A stretch of DNA of 64,000 nt from Arenicola marina (lineage: Eukaryota; Annelida; Polychaeta; Arenicolidae), in NCBI GenBank assembly GCA_964019135.1, contig OZ025263.1:23187639-23251638 (forward strand), in the 5' to 3' direction. Position numbers and translations under genes: made by a program. Every line of letters begins with the position of its first letter. The first letter of the stretch is position 1. Of the stretch, positions 34,490 to 47,179 are shown piece by piece. The notes below the pieces were generated by a model that saw nothing but the letters and a program-made list of their open reading frames with translations, was not told where the DNA came from and did no database searches.

Positions 34490-35595
34490 TGCTAGCATAC
34501 TTAGTTTCTTTTGTCGAGCTAATTGTGCCGATGTTAGCCCGTCTTGCTCAAGCTGTCTCCTCTGCAATGCATTGGGCAAGGCCGTATGGAAGTGAGGAGC
34601 ATAAGATGGAGGTTCCGAGGATTGAATATGTCGGTGTGAGTCCCAGGGAATGGGTCTCGGACCTTATCTTCTGTGCCGTGGCGTGTGTGAAGACGTGCAT
34701 GTTGGGTCTGTCTGTGGCAGGAGGCTCGGTAGGTGCTCCACCTCACCCCCCGGCGGATGGTCGCATGCACACTGCTGTATCCTAGAGGGTAATCCGGCAA
34801 ACATATTAAAAATAGAATATCGATGAAAAATAAATTAAAAACTAATTGATAAAGTAAGCATGCAAGCTGTTCTGTCAGGCGCGTGTCAACCTTGGCTGCC
34901 ACAACTCCCCATGTCCCAGTCGCGGATGGCCTTGGTGTCAGTCAGTCTCTTCGCGTACTGGTAGGCTTAGCTTGTCTTCATATGCTAAAATTCTAAGATG
35001 CTATCAGGGTTAGAACTGCAAAAAGTTGAATGACGTAGTACGCAACAAAAGCCCAACTGTCCCACACATTTGTCAGTTGTCTTCGTTTTCGTTTATAACC
35101 TGTCGCCAGCATTACTATATGTCGCACGCGTGGCTTCGTCAAGCCGTGTGCTGCGTACCGAAATGGTTCCTGCCGTTAATGTCCCGCTTCTTTACTCGGA
35201 GCTCCTGAGCCACGAGATTAGCCGGCGACAGGCGAATGTCCAGGATCGTCAGGCGACCACCAAACCCGTGGAACACTAGGTGAAAGAGTGGCACAACGGT
35301 AAACATCGTTTAATATATCACAAAGTACGATAATAAAATACCCTTCAGACAAAAATTAAAGCATTCCAGGCTTCGATATATGGTTCACGCATGTTACATT
35401 TGACACTTATATAATTGGTAAAAATGTGCGTTATTATATTAATTGAATTTTGTTCCGTAATGACCTTAATTACTTACCTTAATTCTAATGATGCCATAAA
35501 TGATTTGATAATGAGTTCATAAATGATTACGAACGTAAACCGTTTATGTTGATTCCATCATAGAAAATATATATGTATGTTCGATATCTGTTTGA
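34490..35595 (+). repeat. Right end of block X
   Basis: This aligns with 59560-60660 in block Y and partly with block W (ACTGCTGTATCCT-GAGGGTAA near 34765 and 44147). A 69-codon plus frame at 35070-35279 (RVLRTEMVPAVNVPLLYSEL) is preserved in Y with small indels. I do not recognise it. Homology ends abruptly at TGTTTGAG (35595 / 60660), where receptor copy 4 begins on this side. Confidence 0.65.
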
Positions 35596-37237
35596 GGCGT
35601 TGTCGCATTTGTTGCCATACCCCTCGTCCTGCCGTTGTCTAGGCGACGCAATATCGTGCGCCAATCAGAGCCTTGCTTCAGTCCCTCTCCTCTCATCTTG
35701 CACTAAACTGGTGTCTCCCCAATCTAACTTAATTGAACTAAATCGAAATTCTAAAGTTATTTGTCATTATCGCATGCTCCTCAAACTTGATTTATCTAAA
35801 AACAAATTGAGAACTATCCTCCCACACATGTTTGCATGTTTGAAGTATCTGCGCGTTTTGGATCTTAGGTATAGCGTTTTCTAATCCTGGACGAATATGC
35901 CTTAGCGGGCCTGTCAAATGCAATTGAAATAGTGTTTTCTCATAACGCTATCTGGACCCTAATAAATTACATATTTCAGGAGTCGAAGCTCATTATCAAT
36001 TTGGATCTCAGTAATGTAGGTTTACGAGACATACAGATTCATGGCTATGATGGGCTGGAAAATGTACGATATTTGAATATCAAGGGGAATGATTTGCTAT
36101 ATTTATCTTTATATATATTATTGCCCTTGCGTACCAACCTCGTTTCCTTGGACGTGAGCCATAACTACAGGCTTCAGATGGTACAAACGCTTCGCATTCA
36201 GCCGCTAATGAGCAGTATGCAATACATGATCTCAACTCCTTTGAAGCTCTGCTGCTTTGCTCCGAACGTGGAGATTTGTAAACCAAGGGATAAGTTCGTC
36301 GTGTCTTCTTGTTCAGATCTAATCGAGCTTCGATATTTTCGCTACGTTATCTGGGTGTTTTCCTTGTTCATTGTGAGCGGCAAACTCGCGTCTCTCGGCT
36401 GGTGGTGGGCAGTTGCCGCCAGAATGGATCGTTCCTTCGCCCGTTGGGCCAACGCCTCGGTGATGGTCGTCCTTAGCCTCTCGGACGGCCTCCCGGGGGT
36501 CTATCCCGTTTTCTTATCCCTGGCTGACCTGACCTATCGGGATAGCTTTGCCCTCCATTCGGACACCTGGTCTGGTAGTGTCCTGTGTAACGGCTTACAG
36601 GCAGTTACATTCTTGGCCTCGGAGGCGTCCGTAGTGGCGCCGCTCAGCTTAACGGCCACACGACTTGTGGTCGTGGTCCATCCACTCCAGATGAGAGCCC
36701 TGAGGAGTCACGCGATAGTATGGCCCTTATTCTGCGCATGCGTCTTCTGTCTCGTGCTGGGAGTGCTCCCTTTGACTGGAGTGGTGAACTTCGGCGCTAA
36801 GGATGCCCCCGTCAATGGGTTGTGTTACCATTTGTTGGCAACTCACCTGGGTGGCACTGTCTGGCCCCTGGTAAACATCACGGCTTGGATCTTTGGACGT
36901 GGCCGCCATCTGCGCCATAATTTTCAGGTATTTTTTCCTATTCTGGTCGTTGTACACAAAACCGAATATCTCCAAACAAACCAATATGCACCAAAAGGCC
37001 AACTCTTACGTCATCATCCGCGCCGTGGCCTCCACATCCGTCAATATTGCCAGATTCGTCGTCTTGGCAACAATCCAGTTCATGTTCAGAGACGGGGTCA
37101 ATGTTGAAGGTATTCTTCCTCCGTTGGTGGCATTTCTTATACTCCCACTCCACGCGGTCATCAACCCATTGGTTATGACATTCAGCACCCATCAGTTTGC
37201 AACTGCTCTTAAAGGCAGAGTTTGTATATTAGGGTGA
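35596..37237 (+). pseudogene. Receptor copy 4: LRR and 7TM fragment
   Basis: It starts inside exon 2 at the LRR N-cap (EALSHLLPYPSSCRCLGDAISC) directly at the block X breakpoint, so exon 1, the CTLDs and the LDLa domains are absent. A one-base deletion near 35868 breaks the LRRs. A second frame (35932-37107) covers the remaining LRRs and helices 1-5. A one-base insertion near 36892 shifts to a third frame (36893-37237) covering helices 6-7. The C-terminus (QFATALKGRVC) is closest to copy 2. Non-functional. Confidence 0.88.
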
Positions 37238-37257
37238 GGTTGGGCATAGACACGTCG

Positions 37258-38375
37258 CGATTTCTGAATTGTGACGAATGGTGGAATTATATTGGAACAA
37301 CCTACCTAAACCACTTTGATGAAAATTGTATAGCCTTGAACTTTAGTGATGCCAATGAGAATAATTGTCTAATATTAGGGAAATACCCAATTCTTTTCTG
37401 AAGTTATTTCTGCTTTTAGTGAATTAATTTTTAATTTTATTAAAACCCTCAAGGATAATAACGATGTCTTAAACCATTTCAATAGTAATTATACGTATAC
37501 AGAAAGCAGAAAGGAACGATGTTTAAGTTTCAAATCCTTAATTGAGGGTAATATGTTCCTTCTCAAGCATCTGAACTTGAACAACGGTCTTCTCGATGTG
37601 AACTTCTTAAAATGGCGCGCGAAGACAAAGAGTAATTTTGTAGTAGAATGTTCGAATGTTCGTTACAAAAAGCCGAAAAAATGACCTTCGTAAAATCAGA
37701 ACGCATGTCCCAAAGGCAGTGGAACCTACGGAAGTCCCTTCCATAGTGCAAAGTTCTTCTTTTGGTTTATCTTGCAAAGATAATTATTGTCTGCTAATAA
37801 GAAAAAAGAAAGTCACGAAAAGTATGCAGTTGGCTGGCCTGCATTATTAATCAAGATGATTCAATCCGCATGTCCGAGGTAAACATTAATAAGGTGAAGA
37901 AAATCGAGGATCCAATATTGGCGCTGTTGAACTACAAAGTACTGCGCAACATCTTGCCATGCGGAAATAATTTATATACATGGCAAAAAGCCTCATCTAG
38001 CCTATGTTCAACTTGTCAAGTACCGGAAGATATTCCGCAAGTTTTATTTACCTGTGAAAACGTAAAGCTTATATGAGAGAGTGTGGAAAGAGTATTTAAC
38101 ATAAAGTTAGATGAACAAGATATATTCTGCCAAGCCCCGGGTGAGGTAACCAACTTTTTTCTATCACTTATTTCGTATCTTATATATAAAGAATGGATAA
38201 TGCACAAAGACGTTTATGCTATTGACACGAAATCCGCCAAATTTAATTTTAATCGAAAGGAGTTATATTTTAGATACGAGGTGCTGAAACACATTGGTTC
38301 AAAGCAGCAAAGGGAGGCTACCGTTTTACTACATTATTCAGCTAATTGCAAGAGATAATGACTGTAATGCGCATA
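37258..38375 (+). mobile_element. L1-like LINE C-terminal fragment inserted behind copy 4
   Basis: Plus-strand frames give ILFSEVISAFSELIFNFIKT-like L1 ORF2 tail sequence near 37395, then 37870-38076 with ILPCGNNLYTWQKA and a CSTC..PEDIPQVLFTCENV zinc-binding motif typical of L1-type C-termini, then 38083-38358 (LISYLIYKEW). Several stops are present. The corresponding DNA after copy 2 lacks this insertion (17210-17295), so it arrived after copies 2 and 4 separated. Confidence 0.75.
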
Positions 38376-38389
38376 TTACGATAATTTCA

Positions 38390-41010
38390 GTGTCAGATAT
38401 TTTATTTCAGAAGCAAACGCGCTAAATGTACTGACTAACATGGTTTGTATCCCATTACTTTAGTGCAGAGCGTAAAGTAAAATCAAGCTGTTTTGGTAAA
38501 TGAATTAAAAATAATTACAATTCTTTATTTCATCAATGCGCAGAAATAACAATAAGCAATAAACGCGCAGCACATCCCAAAAACATAATACAGTACAGCG
38601 AAATCAAAAATATGATCCGATGGCTTTAACCTTCCAAAATTAATAGCAAATCATAAGGGGGCAAGAAAAGACATTCCCATTTTAACATACATTTGGCGTC
38701 GTCTTCTACCAAGGCTTCTTGCGCTGATAACATATTAAATCGAGTATAATTGTTTTAACATACAAAAACCGCGCTTTACACTTCACTTATCTCCCAAGCC
38801 TCGTGTCCCATTAATATATTTCTTGAAGGTAAGGAAATTTTGATCTACTAATTGATATTTTGCATAAGTAACGCCTGAAAGGATGTTTTTAATCTACGTA
38901 ATTTCGGCAATATCTAAAAAAGACCATAAAGACTTGCTGCCAATGCATCCCGGTTTCCCCAGAAAACCAAAATAAATATTGTATTGTTTCCGTTTCAGTT
39001 TAACGCCAAAGCCAAAAATCCGTCTCAGTTATACTCCACAGCAAAAGTTGGTGATTTGTAGGCAGTGTTAGCTGTAACATGTTATATTGAAACGCATTAT
39101 ATCTGCTGATGTGATGCCGTATTAAATATTTTTGTATAAATTTCATTCCAGTTGACATTTAAACCATCTAAGTTTAGTATACTGTGCCATCTCAATTGTC
39201 TACTTTCCGTAAGCAAGCCATTTTGTATAAGAATCGTATATACACAATCGCAAATTTCTATTGGCCAATATCACTATACTATATTACTCTTCTAACTACA
39301 TAGACATTGTCTAAATAGGTAATAGCAGAATTATATTTTCCTTGCAACTGTTCATGCGAGATAAGCTTGTCTTTTACGAGGAGATCATGTATCAGTACCC
39401 ATTTGTTGTATCAATCTTTTTTTCTGCTTTTGCAAATTAGGATTTTTAATATACCAAGCATTCCAGATGGTATAATATAATTTAATGCCTTCCACATATA
39501 TCTTTTTCTTTAAAATACTCCAGACATATAATACTGTTATTCCAAAAAGTACTCATAAGTTTGTACGCTTAAAAAATATGAGGCAACCCCAATCTAGCGA
39601 GTGGAATTCCTAGTTTCAAAATCAACTAAAGTATTAGCCCTGGTCGGTTTGCCGGTATACGATATTTCATCATATCAATTAATCATGTATTTTCCCCGTG
39701 TATATGTCTTTATTTAAAAAAAAAGTTTGTGCTTGAATAATAATACCAGAGAGTGCTATCATTTCCCTAGCTGCTTTTGCCCCAGAAAGAAGTTGATAGT
39801 CAATATTTAAAAGAGTTATAGGCTTTCAAGTTTGCATGTAACTTCTACCTTTTTACGGTTTTACGGTGTATTCCGGTACGAGTTACTAAAACCCGGTTCT
39901 GTGTTTCAGAGAGATAATTGTAAAAAAATCCCGTACCGCAAACTATGGTCCGAAAAGTGGTCTAACTCTCTCCTGAAACATTTTTAAAAGTTGAAAAGAT
40001 ATTAATCCAGACCAGGAGTGTTTCCAGGTGTAGTATTCATGAAAACGTGATGTAACTCTTGTTGTGTTATATCCTTATTACAAGCTTGCCTTTGTATATC
40101 ATCTAGTAGCTTTATATTCGAACTATGTAAAAAAACGTCCATGGAACCTCGACATTTATGCTGTTTTGAAGAGCATAATCGATAATAGAAGCGCTTTAGC
40201 TCTGCTAAAACAACTTGTGGTTTTCTGGGCTCCTTACCATCTACATTGAATTTTCTAATTAATTCAGTGAACATATTAAACTTTTCTAAATTGCAGAAGA
40301 AGTTTGTTGGCATTGCCTCCTCCTTTGATAATTTAACTCTGGTCCTATTTAGTAATGTATTAGGGTTTTTTACTCCATAAAAGATATAATCCCTGCCCGA
40401 ATCAATTGGTTATATCTCTCTCTATTCACTTCTCCTTCCCGTGTTTTGTTTTTGCAATAAACCGACAAGAAAACAGTTGTTCCTCTTGGTTCAAATTTGA
40501 GTAATTCAAAGAAGAGCTGGTAATTGACATGAAAGTTGATGTTTGGATCATCTAGAGATTGTCATGGAAGCGCATATCTCCCAAGGGTTTCCTTATTATC
40601 TTTATCTTATGAGTGACTTATAATCAGGGTAATCTAGCAACGAACTATTGACTTTCCAATAGCTTCTCACTTTCGGATTATATATTGTCTTAGTTTGAAC
40701 CGTTATAGGGGAATGATCATTTTTGTATTTTATATCAATCTCAGATTTATCTAATTAAATCCTTTGAAACCAAATGAAATCAAACCTGACATGTTGCTTG
40801 GGTTTGCTGGAACTGGTCCATGTAAACGTTCTCGCATGAGGTTTTGATATCCTCCAGGGATCACTTAGTTCAAACTCCTCACACATTTTTTCCAATCCCA
40901 AGCAAGCAGTATAGAGACACCGTAACAATTCCCACCTTCTTCAATATCTCTCCCTTTTATGTTATACTGATAACCATATCATAATCCCAATCTTGCCGAA
41001 TCTAAAAAAA
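38390..41010 (-). mobile_element. L1-like LINE, decayed, endonuclease to 3' end
   Basis: Read on the minus strand: about 40960-40680 gives CEEFELSDPWRISKPHARTF and RFDFIWF...DHSPIT, the end of an L1 endonuclease. 40313-40002 gives FFCNLEKFNMF and TPGNTPGLD, the linker to the reverse transcriptase. About 39790 gives LLNIDYQLLS. 39500-38620 is the C-terminal region, homologous to 17560-18160. The reverse transcriptase core is largely deleted. The sequence at 38390-38560 is the 3' flank shared with copy 2, so this is the same ancestral insertion. Confidence 0.72.
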
Positions 41011-41079
41011 GACGTTACACATTTTAAGGTCGCCTCAGTGGGTGGCTCTGATGATTTTCGTTAACCTTTACCATTTTAG

Positions 41080-41346
41080 TCAATAGTGGATGGCGCGGTA
41101 TCCAGTTGTGTCACTCGAAAAATTACTCAATATCGTTGGAATAGCGAGCTACAGCCAGATGTTATGGAAAAACTAAGTGATCCCTCATCAATGCTGTCAT
41201 CGAATGAGTTTAATGAAGCCGTTGAGGCAAAGAATGCTTCCACTGCTGTATGCCTGATAACCGATATTGTGCAACGCACGGCGGTTGACATGACGGTCTG
41301 TCTGCACCAAGCCGTGATAGGTCGATATACAGATAAGCATACTTGA
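41080..41346 (+). mobile_element. Possible LINE endonuclease/RT linker fragment
   Basis: An 86-codon frame (YRWNSELQPDVMEKL ... ITDIVQRTAV) has the pattern of the variable linker between endonuclease and reverse transcriptase in CR1/Jockey-type elements. The match is by pattern only and there is no adjoining domain. It could equally be an unrelated short frame. Confidence 0.3.
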
Positions 41347-42518
41347 TGGGTATTTTTGGTCTTTTATTCAGTCCATAAATCAAAAGAGAAACTCCTGCCC
41401 ACCCATAACTAACGATGAGTGGAAATGTTATTTCGAGTCGCTGTTTACTGTTGATGAAATCCCCGTTGAGTTTGACGAAGAAATTGATGAGGTTGTTGAA
41501 GACGAGTATCATTTTGTACTCCAAGGTCCACTGTATGAAGAACTCAGAGAAAATTATATATGCCTTATCATGTAAAGTCCGAGCATGGGTTTACTTCATT
41601 ACTGTCCACCTTAAATAAGAATCACCATGTTAATCTAGCTGCATTCGTTTACCACGCCTTCATACCGCACGATAACTTAAGGGAGTAATATGTATATTAA
41701 TAGTATATGTCACTAAAGGTGTTTTTGTTATTTTTGTTTATTATATGTACCATGGGCCGATGGCCTTTCAGTATAATAAAGTTCCTTAAATTATCATTGC
41801 AATTAATATCTGGTAAACAATATATTGCGTGATGCTTATCTCGCAACCAATTAAAACATCAGCTCTCTTAAAATGGTCAGCTAATCCCATTACATTCATA
41901 CCGATGAAAGTTATTTCATAATTATTAATTTTATATGATATATATTATCATTACAAATAGTTATAATCCTTGAGGAATAACTGAATTCTAATTATCTTTC
42001 AACCTGGAAATTAACTTCAGTTATACAGTTGACATTTGTATCTCTTTTTCGTACGATTACACACGCCACGTCTAGAAGGTAAGGTCCTCATTGTGGTTCT
42101 ATTGATAACATGAATACAGAGCTGCTTCCTCTAAATACATCTGCAGGACACATATCCCAAATTTGTGACATGGTGAAAAACATTAATTTTTTATTCATTT
42201 TGATTAATAGGACAATGGTACTGTTCAAAGACAATAATAGAGGTGCCACTCTACGTGATGAAGACGTTGATGATAGATGGCGTATTGTATGAACAATTAT
42301 TACGAGTTGGTGGTCATGTTAACTAGTACGATAGCATTAGATCTGAAGGCCGCTAAAATGTGTATTCTGGCCCGAACCGCCCTGCTGCCCATGCAATCGA
42401 CAATCGTTGCCATAGCGACATTGCATAGAACAATGAAACATGACGTCACGCACAAAAGAATTGTAGTTATCGCTTGAAATGACCTGCTTACCTGCCTAGT
42501 TGCCTAGTTGCACGTTCC
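41347..42518. other. Intergenic, nothing recognised
   Basis: AT-rich sequence with several 60-70-codon frames and no recognised domain, RNA or repeat. Confidence 0.4.
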
Positions 42519-42944
42519 ATGTTTCTTGGCAACGATATATGGTATCAAAAAGACGACTGGCCAACTAGATGTGGAAAGGCTTGCGATTTGCGGACAGTCA
42601 GTCCTAAAATGCTTAACTTTGATCGTTGCATGCGGAAATTAAACCAAAGATGCAGAGACAATGGGGGAGGTTTGCTTATTTTCAAATCATTGCCGAATTC
42701 CGTATACCACATAGTACAGAGCAGCCGTCTACTGACTGAGCCATTCAAAATCACCCACGCGTGGCGGGCAGACTTTTGTCGTTGTTACGCATGGGTGTTT
42801 CATTCACCAGATGGCACCACTGTTTCATGCGGTTTCTACGGAAATCAGGACCGAAAAGAAAATTCCGATACTCCCCCATTCAACATCTTAAATTTAGATT
42901 CAACTCATAATAATATTAATAGCGCGAGTTTTGCACGGCGTTAG
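42519..42944 (+). CDS. Unrecognised 141-codon open frame
   Basis: I do not recognise the product. It is Cys/Arg-rich in the middle (CMRKLNQRCRDNGGG, WRADFCRCYAWVFHSPDG) with no signal peptide or membrane segment. Its last eight or so codons run into the hairpin element starting at 42918, so its present end is probably created by that insertion. It may be a fragment of an exon or a chance frame. Confidence 0.25.
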   Translation: MFLGNDIWYQKDDWPTRCGKACDLRTVSPKMLNFDRCMRKLNQRCRDNGGGLLIFKSLPNSVYHIVQSSRLLTEPFKITHAWRADFCRCYAWVFHSPDGTTVSCGFYGNQDRKENSDTPPFNILNLDSTHNNINSASFARR

Positions 42945-43104
42945 ACATTTTATTGGCCCTTCATCAAGCTGTAGCAGCCCTTCGTTTTCATTATCCGCCC
43001 TTTTGCCTCTACACGGCCTCGGGGGATAATGAAAAATTGGCGGGCTGCTACAGCTTGATATCGGGCCAATAAAATTGCCTAACGCCCCGCTAACTCGCGC
43101 TATT
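42918..43104. mobile_element. 187-bp hairpin (foldback/MITE-like) element
   Basis: The left arm 42918-42999 and the right arm 43023-43104 are reverse complements over about 80 bp with a few mismatches. Shared pieces include AATAGCGCGAGTT, GGCGTTAG, ATTTTATTGGCCC, TCAAGCTGTAGCAGCCC and TTTTCATTATC. The loop is about 25 bp. It has no coding capacity. I could not define a target duplication with certainty. Confidence 0.78.
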
Positions 43105-43539
43105 GCTATATTAAACCCAAAGGTAAAGCATATAGATTTTATTTTACGCCAGCCCCCTTGAGAAAAAGCATCAGCTATTTTCAGGAATGCTATGAAAATC
43201 TTTGATCATGACGTTCGGCTTTTGGCTATGGGCTATTTTATAGTGGTATCATATGTATATGAATTATACTGACGTAGTCTGGTGATAACACGTTTGTCCA
43301 TTGCTATAGACATGTCTTAGTAGCAGTTTTGTAGAACCTGGTAGTAAAGTTCTATTCAAAATTCAGTAGATAGCATGAGAGACATACAACTTAAGACATA
43401 CTTGCAGGTGACAATGCACTAGTTTTTTTATCATAAGGGCCTGGAACGGGAAATAGCGACACGCGACACAGACATGTTTGAAAAATCGACATTCGACATT
43501 ACCCATAAATTCCGATCTGACTTCGGCACATATTTGGAA
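43105..43539. other. Intergenic, nothing recognised
   Basis: No open frame of note and no repeat relationship seen. Confidence 0.4.
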
Positions 43540-44694
43540 TATGATTCACGCCCACAATAATAAATTCCCTTTCCTCTAACATAGAAAATATATCAATGAA
43601 ACATGTCGTTTTCAACATTTTTACCAGCTGCATTTACTGGAAAACGATCGTTAAGGTTTCTTAAGTAACACGCGATGCTGCAACATGCGCTCGTATCTGA
43701 TGGGTAAAGGTGAGGTATTGCATCTTTTCCAGTTATTCACATGGGCGTGTTACGACGCATTATGATGAGCTAAATAATAAAGTACTCGTTCATATGTGAA
43801 AGGTAAATACGTGGCTACAATTTGTCCAACTTTTTCACTTGATCCTTTGCAATAATCATGGCACGAATACCACTTTTGTATACTCCGGTTTCGCCTGGCG
43901 CGGACGATGCCTGTGTCAGGGCTGGCGTGTGGCTGGTGTACATTGGCGTCCTCTCAGAGCAACCACGAATAATATAACAGATTAGATGACAGATGACAGA
44001 TGATGATAATGGCACATTTTACTTCTCTTACTTTGACTTCTCAAACGACATATAGCGCAAAGTGGAAGAACCAACTTTGATGGGTTGAAAAGTAAAAACA
44101 ATTAAGGTATCGTCGCGAGTCCTAGGGGATGGGTCTGCACCCTGCTGTATCCTGGAGGGTAAACTATAATGTCACACTCCCGTCGCCATTGGCCACCCCA
44201 ACTCTCCTGTCCTCAGGTTCTGCTAACACGACATTTCTAGAATATTTACTGGACATATTGCTCTTGCGATGGTAGACCCATAAAGAATACCCTTATACGT
44301 CGGTCCCGGCACATCCACCTTCGGGGATAACGGCGAACCAAGGCAGGAACTGCGAAGTTGGAGGACAAACGCCGCAACAGCCACAACTTTCCACACTTCT
44401 GTTGACAGGTTTCTAAAACAACACCATATTTTGTATTTATTACTATTGCTTTTTTGTATTATTTTATTGTATACGTGGGCTCACAGCTTAGCCGAGAGTG
44501 AGAAAGACACGTAAAGAGTTTCACTATCCAAAGATATATTCTCTCCATCCCAAGGTATTCTTAACAAATTGCAGATGGTGTAAACACAAAATCTTTAATC
44601 ATATACAAATGGCTTAGATGTCGTCTATTTCTGGGTGGAAGAGCGGTACAACGATAAACATCATCTATTGTCGTAAGGTACGATAACAAAATAT
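43540..44694 (+). repeat. Block W: older copy of the X/Y 3' flank (left part)
   Basis: This matches block X from about 33500 to 35345 with more divergence and deletions. Landmarks are ACTGGAAAACGATCGTTAAG (43638), ATATGTGAAAGG (43792), TGCACCCTGCTGTATCCTGG (44137) and GTACGATAACAAAATAT (44678). The GMC exon region is almost entirely deleted here. The block continues after the LINE insertion. Confidence 0.6.
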
Positions 44695-46402
44695 TTACAA
44701 CAATTAATCAACGAGAGATTAACTGTATGGGTCGACAAAAACGAGCTACGGTCAAAAGAGCAGGCGGGATATAGAAAAGGATATTCGACTTGTCATCAAA
44801 TATTTGTCTTGCAGTCCATAATTCATAAGTATGTAACGAAAGAAAAAGGCAGGTGTTATATCATATTTATTGATTTTTCAAAGGCGTTCGACAGCATGCC
44901 TCATGTTATGGTTTAGTCTACTAGGTAAAGGTATCCATGGTCATGTAATGACGGTTATTCCCAATATGTACGCTAACTTGAAATCGAAATCTAGTTTGAG
45001 AGACTATTTTCAGTGTAAAATCGGAACACGGCAGGGTTGTATGTTAAGTCCCTTGCTGTCTCCTTTATATATAAAGGAGTATTTATCCATGTTATCAAAT
45101 ACTAATTACCCAGGTATCTACGTAAGCAATGATGCCCCAAACATAATATCACCCATGTTTGCCGATGATTTAGCAAACTGCGCGGATACTGTAGGACGTC
45201 TCCAGCTAACGATAAATATCTTAGAGGCATATTGTAAGAAGTGGAGTTTAAAAGTGAATATGAACAAAACGCAAGTAATGGTATTTCGGAGAGGTGGAAG
45301 AGTTAAAGCAAATGAACGATGGTTTTTCGATGGTGAACGGTTGAAAGTTGTATTGTCGTATAAATATTTAGGGTTGGTATTGACTAGCACACTTAGATGG
45401 TCGAAAGCTATTTCTACACTGACTGGTCAAGCCAACAGAACATTGACCTCTATCTACAAGCTTGATAAGAAACTTAACGGTCTTCCTATAGAAGCAGCAT
45501 TTAATTTATTTGATCGAATTATTCTCACGTATGGAGCCGAGATCTGGGGTTGTTAAGAGTATAAAGACATCGCGAAAGTCCAAGTTAGGTTTTGTAAGAG
45601 ATGATTGGAACTACCCAAGTCAACATCGGACGCCGCCACATTAGGTGAATGTGGCATGTTAGACTTAACAAAAACTTACAATGTTCAGTGTGTGGTTAAA
45701 GATATTACGGATGCCAAATAATAGGTATGTCAAAAGTTGTTATAACATGCTTAAAAAATTTGACAATCAAAGTAGATCATCGTGGGCTAGCTCAGTGAAG
45801 GCTCTGTTGTCTAAATATGATATTAATGATGCATGGATAAACCAATCAGATAATGACGAAAGTTTATTTATTGCTGAGCTAAAACAGAGATTAGAAACCT
45901 GTTTTAATGAATGTTTGTACATTTAAGGACCAACTCTTCTTTGAAGTATATTTACTCAGAGTAAGTCTTGCCAAACTTAGAAACTCTCTTTCGCGCTTTA
46001 GGTGCTCAGCTCATAGACTCTCTATTGAAGTAGGTCGCCGTGATGGAACGTTACTTAAAAACAGAATTTGTAATTTATGTGCTGTAAGACATGTCGTTGT
46101 TATAGAAGATGAATACTACGTGTTATTGTGTTGCCCGAAGTTTATGGATATCAAACTGTCATATATAGATAATGCTTTTGGAATCCCGAAACATACGATA
46201 ATTTTATTATTTTGATGTCAAGTGGAGATATGTTTACCCTGAGAAAATTAGCGATGTTTTGTGCACACTTTAGAAAAACGTGTCCGTGCGCAGCCGTAAA
46301 TTCAAGAACACGGAAAATGTTAATATTTTGTGACAAATGCATTTATGTTCATTGTTATTTCCCACGGGCTGAAGGTTTTTTTTTGCAAATAAACTACTTA
46401 CC
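44695..46402 (+). mobile_element. 5'-truncated non-LTR retrotransposon with 12-bp target duplication
   Basis: ATAACAAAATAT flanks the element at 44683-44694 and 46403-46414. The reading runs from QQLINERLTVWVDKNELRSK through EQAGYRKGYST and IDFSKAFDS (44845-44895). After a frameshift follow GTRQGCMLSPLLSPLYI and MFADDLANCA (44870-45556), then the C-terminal region with KLRNSLSRFRCSAHR and NRICNLC...EDEYYVLLCCP (45907-46215). It lacks the endonuclease. An AATAAA lies at about 46388 and there is no poly-A tail. The paired duplication and the homologous uninterrupted site in block X show a discrete insertion. Confidence 0.88.
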
Positions 46403-46414
46403 ATAACAAAATAT

Positions 46415-46620
46415 CATTAAGATAATAAATTCAATCAATAAAACAAATTTAATGCATTACAGGCGTCGATATATGATCATGTAATTTACTTTCGATATAT
46501 ATAAATAATATGTTTTTATGGGTGTTATAATATAATTATATTATTGTGTAATTTCTGTAATAACTTACGTTAATTACATGGATAGGTGCTACCTAAAAAT
46601 GCGAGCGTATATATTTATTA
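46415..46620 (+). repeat. Block W, right part
   Basis: This continues the block X homology (35345-35500): TTTAATGCATTACAGGCGTCGATATATG corresponds to the AAGCATTCCAGGCTTCGATATATGG region, in pieces. It is an AT-rich 3' flank with no gene. Confidence 0.55.
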
Positions 46621-47179
46621 ATTCAGATATTCCCAGGGAATACATCCAGATTAATATTCAAAATTAATCTCACTTCGGCTTGCCATAGAGCATATCTTTG
46701 GCGGGATGATGTATACCATGCACGTGCTTGTGACATATCATTCGGTTGCGTAGGAACTCCCATTGTGACGTCATGTTTATAACATTTTGACGTAAAAACT
46801 ACTCACTATGATAGCAGCCGATGGGCGGTCACCAAGAGCGCTCTGCTTGCAGATCGGCAACAGAACTTTAGCGCGTCGCTTATAAATTAACTATAATTTT
46901 AATTTAGATATGCATCCAGTGTTAACATTGAATAATTTATGTGTTAGTTTTGTGGGGCAGCTTATTTAATTATTAAATACATGACATAATAGTCTTCGAC
47001 CTCCCTTTGCTTGAATATACGTCTCATGGGCGCTGTTACGCGAAATCAAAATCATAAGCCTATGCTTGACATGCGCTTTTAATATGCATGCATGTTATCT
47101 TAAGAGCTCGCTTGCGCTCGTCATTAATTATATCATGAAGAACTTAGTGAGTTTATATGGGCTTACAAATTATTTGAAT
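46621..47179. other. Intergenic, nothing recognised
   Basis: AT-rich, with no open frame and no recognised repeat. It contains CRE-like TGACGTCA/TGACGT sites near 46770, which may be chance. Confidence 0.4.

Noticed and set aside
35070..35279. Conserved frame in blocks X and Y (also 60089-60340) as a gene
   Set aside because: The duplication is recent enough for a chance frame to persist; there is no recognisable domain, and the indels change its N-terminus.
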